A stretch of DNA of 64,000 nt from Fremontodendron californicum (taxonomy: Eukaryota; Streptophyta; Magnoliopsida; Malvales; Malvaceae): NCBI GenBank assembly GCA_030761205.1, contig JAULJL010000002.1, forward strand, positions 42,124,814 to 42,188,813, read 5' to 3'. A model generated the notes under the pieces. That model made no database searches. It saw nothing but the letters and a program-made list of their open reading frames with translations, and was not told where the DNA came from. How positions within the stretch are numbered: position 1 is the first letter of the stretch; each line of letters begins with the position of its first letter. The position numbers were made by a program, and so were the translations under genes. Of this stretch, positions 57,585 through 64,000 are shown piece by piece.

Positions 57585-60140
57585 CAACCAACAAAATATA
57601 TATATATATATTTGTATGTTTTGTTCACATTTCCAGAAATAAATAAAAACAATTGATCAAAACTTCAATATAAAATATAGTTTGAATCATATAGAGATTA
57701 TTAAGATATAATTTTTAATAATTATAGTATAATTTCATAGTTTCTACTGTGCTAACTGTGGAGTAATATTTTTTGATGATGGTGACTGTAACCTCCAGTA
57801 ACAAAACACTACTTTCAGCAAAAATGGAAGTCTGTCTGGATTTCTAAGAGCCATTATGAATTTTAAATTTAATAATATTTTTTAATAAAAAAATATAATT
57901 TTAACTTACTTATGATTCAATAAACTAAATTTATACATTTGTTGATTTTTTTTTTTTGTAAGTATACATGTTGATTTGAATTTAAAGATTTTATTTGTAT
58001 AAATATATCCAACCAAAGTCTTAGACGACAAATGCTTAAATCTCAGCTTCAAAAAGTTGCCCAATTTAAGCATGAAATTTTGTATTTGTCAAGAATTTGG
58101 AAAATATGCTCCTTTGTCACAATTATGTATAAAAACAAAAAAAATATATATTAATTTATAAAATTAATTCTATTTAAGTCCAATAAATTTTTTGAATCTT
58201 TTATCCACTGATGACGTAAAAAAGAAAGATAAACTTTTCAATATATATATACTTGTTTTTGTTTTTCATTTGAAAGGAAAAATTCAAACATATTTACTCA
58301 TTGAACCAATAAAATGCATACACATATATATCATCGAACCAAATGTTGAGATACAAATTTTTGTTTCATAAGATAAGATATATAAGATTAAAAAATCCTA
58401 AAATATCCCTATTAATATGGAAAATAAAATTAATTTTAAATCTAAATAGGATTCATTGTAATTCTTTCTTTTTTTAGGTAGAAAAAAGATAATACAAATC
58501 AAAGTAGATTTTTATATACTATAGATTTAGACACATAAAAGTTATAATTTCTTTTTTAACGTAATTAGTAGGTGATTAATTAAGAATTTTATCTTAAAAT
58601 AAATTACTTTAAATTAGTCAACTTGTCAAAGTATATAGTAAATGGTAGATTTAATTTTGGTAGTCAATTAATGTAAAAGTTTTAATTGATTAATGAGTAT
58701 AAAATATAGCATCAATTTAGGTAGTCCATGTGTAAAAAGAATAGACTGTCCATATAGGATTTTTTCTTTTTTTGTCAAAGGCTTTGACTTTTATATATTT
58801 ATATAAAATATATAAGATTAAAATAATCCTAAAATCTCCATATTAATATGGAAAATACAATCAATTTAAAATCTAAATAGGATTCATTGTAATTCTCTTT
58901 TCTTGATTTAAATAGAAAGAAGATAATACAAATCAAAGTAGATTTTTATATACTATAGATTTAGACACATAAAAGTTATAATTTATTTTTTAACGTAATT
59001 GATAGGTGATTAATTAAGAATTGTATTTTAAAATAAATTACTTTAAATGAGTCAACTTGTCAAAGTATATAGTAAATGGTAGATTTAATTTCGGTAGTCA
59101 ATTAATGTAAAAGTTTTAATTGATTAATGAGTATATGACATAGTATCAATTTAGGTAGTCCACGTGTCAAATAAATAGATTGTCCACATAAGATTTTTTT
59201 TTTTCTTTTTTGTCAAAGGCTTTGGTTTTTATATATTTATATAAAATATATAAGATTAAAAAAAATCCTAAAATCTCCATATTAATATGGAAAATAAAAT
59301 CCTATTTAGATATCTAAATAGGGTTCATTGTAATTCTCTTTTCTTGATTTAAATAGAAAGAAGATAATACAAGGTAAAATAGATTTTTATATACTATAGA
59401 TTTAGACACATAAAAGTTATAATTTATTTTTTAAACGTAATTGGTGGATGATTAATTAAGAATTGTATCTTAAAATAAATTACTTTAAATTAGTCAACTT
59501 GTCAAAGTATATAGTAAATGGTAGATTTAATTTTGATAGTCAATTAATGTAAAAGTTTTAATTGATTAATGAGTATATAATATAATATCAATTTAGGTAA
59601 TTCACGTATTTAAAGAATAAACTGTCCACATAAATTTTTTTTCTTTTTTTGCCAAAATTTTTAGCTTTTATATATTTATATAAGATATCAATGGGGACAT
59701 GATCAGATTATGCTTTGCAAAAAGGACGGAGTTATTTCCTAAGCAATATATCCAGGAAGTTGCTCAAGGAAAATCTTGTCACATTAGTGATAATAAATTG
59801 AGGATATGAATTTGATTCTAATTATCTTTCTGTACATTGCATGAGACCAAAGCTAATTTATTGATAAAAACATACATATTCTTTTCGTTATTAATTTTCT
59901 TAATTACCATTTTGGTGTTTTATAAAATCATACTGATTTGATGAAGAAGATTTAGTTTATTTTCCAAATAAGAAAGCTACCAGGATCATTGTTTTTAATT
60001 CTCTCCAGCCTCTATAAAATGCATTTGCCTTGATCTCAGGCAGGCAGGCAGCTCTAATCTTTTCTCAAATTTGTCTTTGCTTTCTCCAAACTAATTAATA
60101 TTTGCTTAGTATATTTCATAAGAAAATCTTGTGCAGGAAA
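57585..60140. other. Spacer between the two tandem phytocyanins, with a 434-441 bp tandem repeat
   Basis: It contains the 3' region of copy 1 (duplicated at 60733-61083), a tandem array at about 58370-59690, then from 59684 the upstream part of the duplicated unit: a remnant of the phytocyanin pseudogene end (59684-59746) and a promoter nearly identical to that of copy 1. No independent gene was seen. Confidence 0.6.
58370..59690. repeat. Three tandem copies of a repeat of about 434-441 bp
   Basis: Landmark GATTTTTATATACTATAGAT occurs at 58507, 58941 and 59382 (periods 434 and 441). Other shared words include TTAGTCAACTTGTCAAAGTA and TAATATGGAAAATAAAAT. Units are AT-rich, non-coding and about 90 percent alike by eye. 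Confidence 0.88.
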
Positions 60141-60732
60141 ATGAGAATGGCAATTAAAGGTAGCTCAATCCTAACCCCAGCAATGCTATTTTTCATGCTG
60201 CTTCAGTTTCATTATCAGGCCATTCATTCAGCGCCAACCACCTATCTAGTCGGAGATGACGACGGTTGGGACCCGGCTGTCGACTTGGAAGGCTGGACTA
60301 GAGGGAAGAATTTCCATGCCGGCGATATTTTAGGTACGATATTATCAATTGAATTTTTAAATTTTACAAACGAAATTAACAGAATCATATATATTTTAAA
60401 TTATTTTATAAATTAAAACATATTACAATCTCTTAATCCGTTCAAAAATTACATTAACGGAATCAATTACTGATATATTAGATTGATTGATTTTGTTTGT
60501 TTTATTTTTAGAGTTCAAATATGATGACGAATCGTTCGATGTGTCAATAGTGAATAAAGAGGGACATGACACATGCAGTGCTAACGACGAATCCATACAA
60601 TTTGATACAGGAGATGATAAAATTTCTCTTGCTTTTGGAGCTAATTATTTCATTTGTAGTAGATCTGATTTATGTGCTATTGGGATGAAGATGGCCATCA
60701 ACGCTACTGCACCACCTCCTCCTTCAAATTAA
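60141..60732 (+). CDS. Phytocyanin-like secreted protein lacking copper-ligand histidines (copy 2)
   Basis: Exons 60141-60333 and 60512-60732; 414 nt, 137 residues. It is a tandem duplicate of 56532-57584, sharing the signal peptide, TTYLVGDDDGWDPAVDLEGW, NKEGHDTCSANDESIQFDTG and the C-terminal KMAINATAPPP. The same two copper-ligand histidines are missing (KYDDESFDVSIVN; CSRSDLCAIGM), so the loss predates the duplication. Differences are mostly conservative and the frame is intact, which suggests selection rather than decay. The intron is only 178 bp and lacks the insertion of copy 1. Promoters of both copies share TCTATAAAATGCATT, a likely TATA box, about 120 bp upstream of the ATG. Confidence 0.86.
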
Positions 60733-62009
60733 CAACCAACAAACAAATAATTTATATGTTTTGTTTCATGTTTCCAGAAATAAATAAAAAATATTGCCAC
60801 AAAAAAAAAAAATTGATCAAATCTTCAATATTAGTTTGAATTTATTATTAAGATATAATTTTTAATAATTATAGTATATTTTCATAGTTTCTACTGTGCT
60901 AGCTGTGGAGTAATATTTTTTGATGATGGTGACTGCAACTTCCACTAACAAAACACTACTTTCAGCAAAAATGGAAGTCTGTCTGGGATTTCTACCATTT
61001 CCAAGCATATTGCTTCTGGGAATCCAAAGCCTAAGCAAAAACCCAAAAAAAAAAAAAAAACATACTAAGAGCCATTGACAGTGGAACACGTTTTCCCTAC
61101 AATCATGAAAGATGCTTTAAACATGTGAAAGTTATCATCTTTACCATCACATACGATGAAAAAGGTTAAGGAAAAAAAAAAAAAGTCGAATTTTACGTGT
61201 AAATATGGCTGCTTTAATTTTTAAAACTTTCGCCGATGGTTGACTTGTAATCTATGTAACTCAATTCTTCAAATATTTTTATTTAACATATATTTAAATA
61301 TGTGAATAAAAATATAATTTTTAAATATATTTATATCTAACATTCATCCCAATCGGAATATCATAACGTGTAATAAGAAAAAGGCAGCTGAAAGAATTAG
61401 AGCAAATCGACAAAGTTAGGTTAGATATTGCCAAAACTCAACACTTCTCACGGGTTAGAAAACTCCAAACTCCAATCCTTACCAAAAATTTGGCAGGAAA
61501 AATTTTCCGGGTCAAAAGGAATAATAATAATCAATCTTGATAAGGACATTACGTTAGTTTTCCACCCTGAAAAAAAAAATATTAAAAGATAAAAGAAATT
61601 AGAAACGGATATGAATTGGATGCTGTCATGCTGAATAGATGGCCATTGCCAATGAGCAGCCAAAACAAGTGATGAGCATGGCCTGCAAACTGGATTCAAT
61701 ACATATTGAAGAAGAAGAAGAAAAAAAAATTTAGAAGGAAATCAGAAAGCTTGCTAGAGTTCAAATGTTTAATGTCCTTAACTCAATTATATATGCAAGA
61801 CAAGATAGATAAGATATGTATTACCTTGCTGGAATTAATTGTAGCATTTATATACCTGAAGCGCTTCAGTTCATGTCTTTCAAGGTTGCAGCAGCTAGAA
61901 AAACTCATCAGATCAGAATTGAAAAATATCAATCCTAGCCTTAGCAAACATCAAATAGTGAAGGGTATTTCATTAATTTCTCTTAGGGTTTCTCAGAGAG
62001 AAATTTACA
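60733..62009. other. 3' flank of phytocyanin copy 2 and MIR394 downstream region
   Basis: About 60733-61083 repeats the 3' flank of copy 1 (57585-57856) with small indels. The rest is non-coding AT-rich DNA; the part next to 62009 is the probable 3' portion of the minus-strand MIR394 primary transcript. A perfect 14-bp palindrome CTGAAGCGCTTCAG lies near 61857. Confidence 0.45.
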
Positions 62010-62111
62010 GAGCCTGTTTGACATACTGGCCGCCTCCACTCCAAGGGCAATCATTTAAGTTGGGTACGAAGAAGTATCAATGGAGGTGGACAGAATGCCA
62101 AATTGGCTCTG
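62010..62111 (-). ncRNA. MIR394: MIR394 precursor hairpin
   Basis: On the minus strand, TTGGCATTCTGTCCACCTCC (complement of 62082-62101) is identical to the conserved plant miR394, which represses the LCR F-box gene in shoot-meristem and leaf development. It lies on the 5' arm, as in known MIR394 genes. The opposite arm (complement of 62018-62039, GGAGGCGGCCAGTATGTCAAAC) pairs with it along its length with only a few mismatches, and the outer stem CAGAGCC/GGCTCTG is perfect. The fold is about 102 nt with a loop of about 40 nt. A TATA-like ATATAAACC on the minus strand lies at about 62310-62318, some 200 nt upstream. Confidence 0.95.
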
Positions 62112-63467
62112 CAACAAGGCCTCTGAGAACCCTCTAGATAAGACAGAAAAAAAATAAAAAAAAAAGAAGAGAAAGATAAGTTCAGTTTAGTTTAGTTTAG
62201 TAGCTGGAACTTGAAGGTAAAAGATAGGTTTTGTTTGTGCTTTAAACAAATGGAGGAGAGAGTTGATTAATTTGGGAAATCGTTGGTCATTGGCCTTTGA
62301 AATAAGAACGGGTTTATATGTAGAAAGACGGTGCATGAGCATGAGCGTGCATGGTGTTGTACGACCTGATGGATACCCTTTAATTTAGTCATTTATTACG
62401 GTTACGAACGTAACAAATACTATATCAGTCAATTACAATGAATATATGGTTTTGCAAATTTTTACATTTCATTGCAGACTGCAGACATTTAGTTTATTTG
62501 ACTATGGGATTTCATACGTCTCTTTTGGGCTTTCAAAATGCTTTTTGACTTGCTGCAAAAGGAGGATGCAGAATGGGCTGTGAGCTGTTTTTGTCTTCCA
62601 CTCAGACTGTAATCACATTGTCAACTCACTTCTGAATTCAAACTTTCAAATCTATGTTTAGGATTTACAAATATTCTTGATTGTGTATTTTGCAAATGAT
62701 TAGTGTTTTTCCTCAACAAATTTAAATGGTCCTTTCAATCTTACTATTTGGATGATCCATGAAAGCGAGATTATTCCTTTCCCATTTCTGTTTTGACAGA
62801 CCCTTTTTCAGCAGTATCATATTTCTGCCTTTTTCAATGCGATGGTGTACTGTAGCGCATGCTATTATACAAAGAAATCCATGAATTATTTGGTTAAAAA
62901 AAGAAAGAGATTTGAAATTGAGGAATCAACTTTATACAACTCTACTTCAAGCATTCACATGGGAAAAATGGGGCTTTTTCAATACTACATGCATATGTAA
63001 AATCAATATTCAATATATAGAAGAAAAAAAAGGGGCAGAAACTGTAAACTATAAATAAAGTATAATGAAATGTAGGAATTTCATGAAAGATATAAGAATA
63101 AAAGGAAGTCAAAACATGAGATGCCCAATAATAGATGTGTTACTACTGCTTAATCCTAGTTGAAAATTGAACTCATGTGTATTTAATATATAATTAAATG
63201 GTATAACTCATATTGCAATCTGAACTCATCAAATTGATGTGGGGAAATACGTTGTCGTCCGAGAAAGAGATTAGGCCCAAACAAAACCTAAGATACCCCA
63301 AACCGTATTATAAAAAAAAAAACAATTAATAATAAATTTGACTTACAATAATGAAATACAAAACACTACTTCTTAATCATAGCTAGTTCAAAGGAAACAA
63401 ATTAAGTTGAAAATTGAATGATCTAATATATAACCAAACGGTGTAACTCACCATTGCTTCCTAAATC
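62112..63467. other. MIR394 promoter side and F-box gene 3' flank
   Basis: The left part (62112-62500) is the likely MIR394 promoter, with a TATA-like box at 62310-62318 and AGTTTAGTTTAGTTTAG repeats near 62186. The right part holds the 3' flank of the DUF295 gene. A phrase of about 45 bases (GAAAATTGAA...ATATATAA, ending GGTGTAACTCA-like) recurs at about 63160-63210 and 63409-63450. No coding exon was seen. Confidence 0.4.
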
Positions 63468-64000
63468 CTAACTAAAGGTTCCAGTTTTAATATTTGGTGA
63501 AAACCAAGACATGAAACACCCTTTTTCAGTTTTAGTGCTTGGGAAAGAACGTTTAAGGCTTCCATCATCAAGGTAGAAAACACCGGCTTCACGAGAAAGT
63601 GGATATGCATTCTCAGTGCTATAATCAGTGTCTTCTAAGAAGTAAATGCAATTCTTATCAAATTCATTGTAATGATCTCCTGCTGCTACCGAAACCCCAT
63701 CTCCGACGAATAATGATTGATTACCTAGATTAATTAACCTAGTTATACACATTATTGTATCAGTTGCTTGAATCTTCAATACTTCAAATCTAGCAGTTTG
63801 ATAATAGTTTAATAAAAACCTGTTATCTTCATCTTCATCCTCGTCCTCTTCATGGAAGTTTTCATAATCCCAACTCCTTATGTTATCACTGATTTGAGTA
63901 ACCATCAACAATTGACCATTTGATTCCACCAAGTGTGGTGTTAACAACCAGTCCTTCCAATACCAAATTATCTCATCAACATCTGCAGCATAAACTGATG
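63468..64000 (-). CDS. F-box/DUF295 (SKIP23-like) protein, C-terminal part (runs off right edge)
   Basis: On the minus strand an open frame enters from beyond 64000 (SVYAADVDEIIWYWKDWLLT) and ends at TAG 63468-63470. It contains the DUF295 beta-propeller-type end: ESNGQLLMVTQI, FEVLKIQ, LGNQSLFVGDGVSVAAGDH, KNCIYFLEDTDYS and GVFYLDDGSLKRSFPS. Plant DUF295 proteins usually carry an N-terminal F-box and serve as SCF substrate receptors; the F-box would lie outside the window. An acidic insert EEDEDEDED sits in the middle. The visible part is 177 residues without breaks. It is not the miR394 target LCR, which belongs to a different F-box class. Confidence 0.85.
   Translation of the reverse strand, partial: SVYAADVDEIIWYWKDWLLTPHLVESNGQLLMVTQISDNIRSWDYENFHEEDEDEDEDNRFLLNYYQTARFEVLKIQATDTIMCITRLINLGNQSLFVGDGVSVAAGDHYNEFDKNCIYFLEDTDYSTENAYPLSREAGVFYLDDGSLKRSFPSTKTEKGCFMSWFSPNIKTGTFS

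Noticed and set aside
61706..62137. 143-codon plus-strand open frame
   Set aside because: It begins in a low-complexity Lys run, has no family features, and overlaps the clear minus-strand MIR394 hairpin.

Overview
This is nuclear DNA from a flowering plant, most likely a eudicot. The evidence is short exons split by AT-rich GT-AG introns, plant-specific families (SGS3, DUF1644, phytocyanins, class III peroxidase, an F-box/DUF295 protein, MIR394), AT-rich intergenic DNA and abundant hAT- and Mutator-type transposon debris. No species is assigned.

Layout. 1-1949 (+) is the catalytic C-terminus of separase, cut by the left edge. 3401-4489 (-) is a DUF1644 zinc-binding protein with a long 5' leader region. 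It is divergent from a MRT4-type ribosome-assembly factor (7968-9429, +), whose promoter carries site II motifs and a telo-box. PYM, the exon-junction-complex recycling factor, lies at 10708-13938 (-), and a TMEM87/GOST-type seven-transmembrane protein at 15466-18160 (-).

A structurally complete Mutator-like element occupies 18606-24289. It has about 670-bp terminal inverted repeats, a 10-bp target-site duplication, a MURA transposase with a one-base frameshift, three hairpins in each terminal repeat, and a 13-copy array of 97-bp repeats upstream of the transposase. Repeat-rich DNA follows to 27402. An SF2/ASF-type SR splicing factor lies at 27440-32900 (+), a peroxidase-43-like gene at 34396-36078 (-), and a short GATA26/27-type zinc-finger gene at 38437-40438 (-). 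After a repeat-laden stretch comes SGS3 (46724-50626, +), the dsRNA-binding RNA-silencing factor.

The right end is a phytocyanin cluster. A plantacyanin gene (52439-53541) keeps a near-perfect miR408 target site over its start codon but is frameshifted. A decayed phytocyanin follows at 54539-54960. Two tandemly duplicated phytocyanins (56532-57584 and 60141-60732) have lost both copper-ligand histidines. A MIR394 precursor lies on the minus strand at 62010-62111, and the C-terminal DUF295 part of an F-box-type protein runs off the right edge (63468-64000, -).

The genes are unrelated housekeeping and regulatory loci, not a pathway cluster. Small-RNA biology recurs (SGS3, MIR394, a miR408 site). 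Three members of one hAT-like MITE family sit in introns of separase, SGS3 and plantacyanin, each with a perfect 8-bp target duplication. The most unusual structure is the Mutator-like element. All calls were made by eye from the sequence, with no database search.
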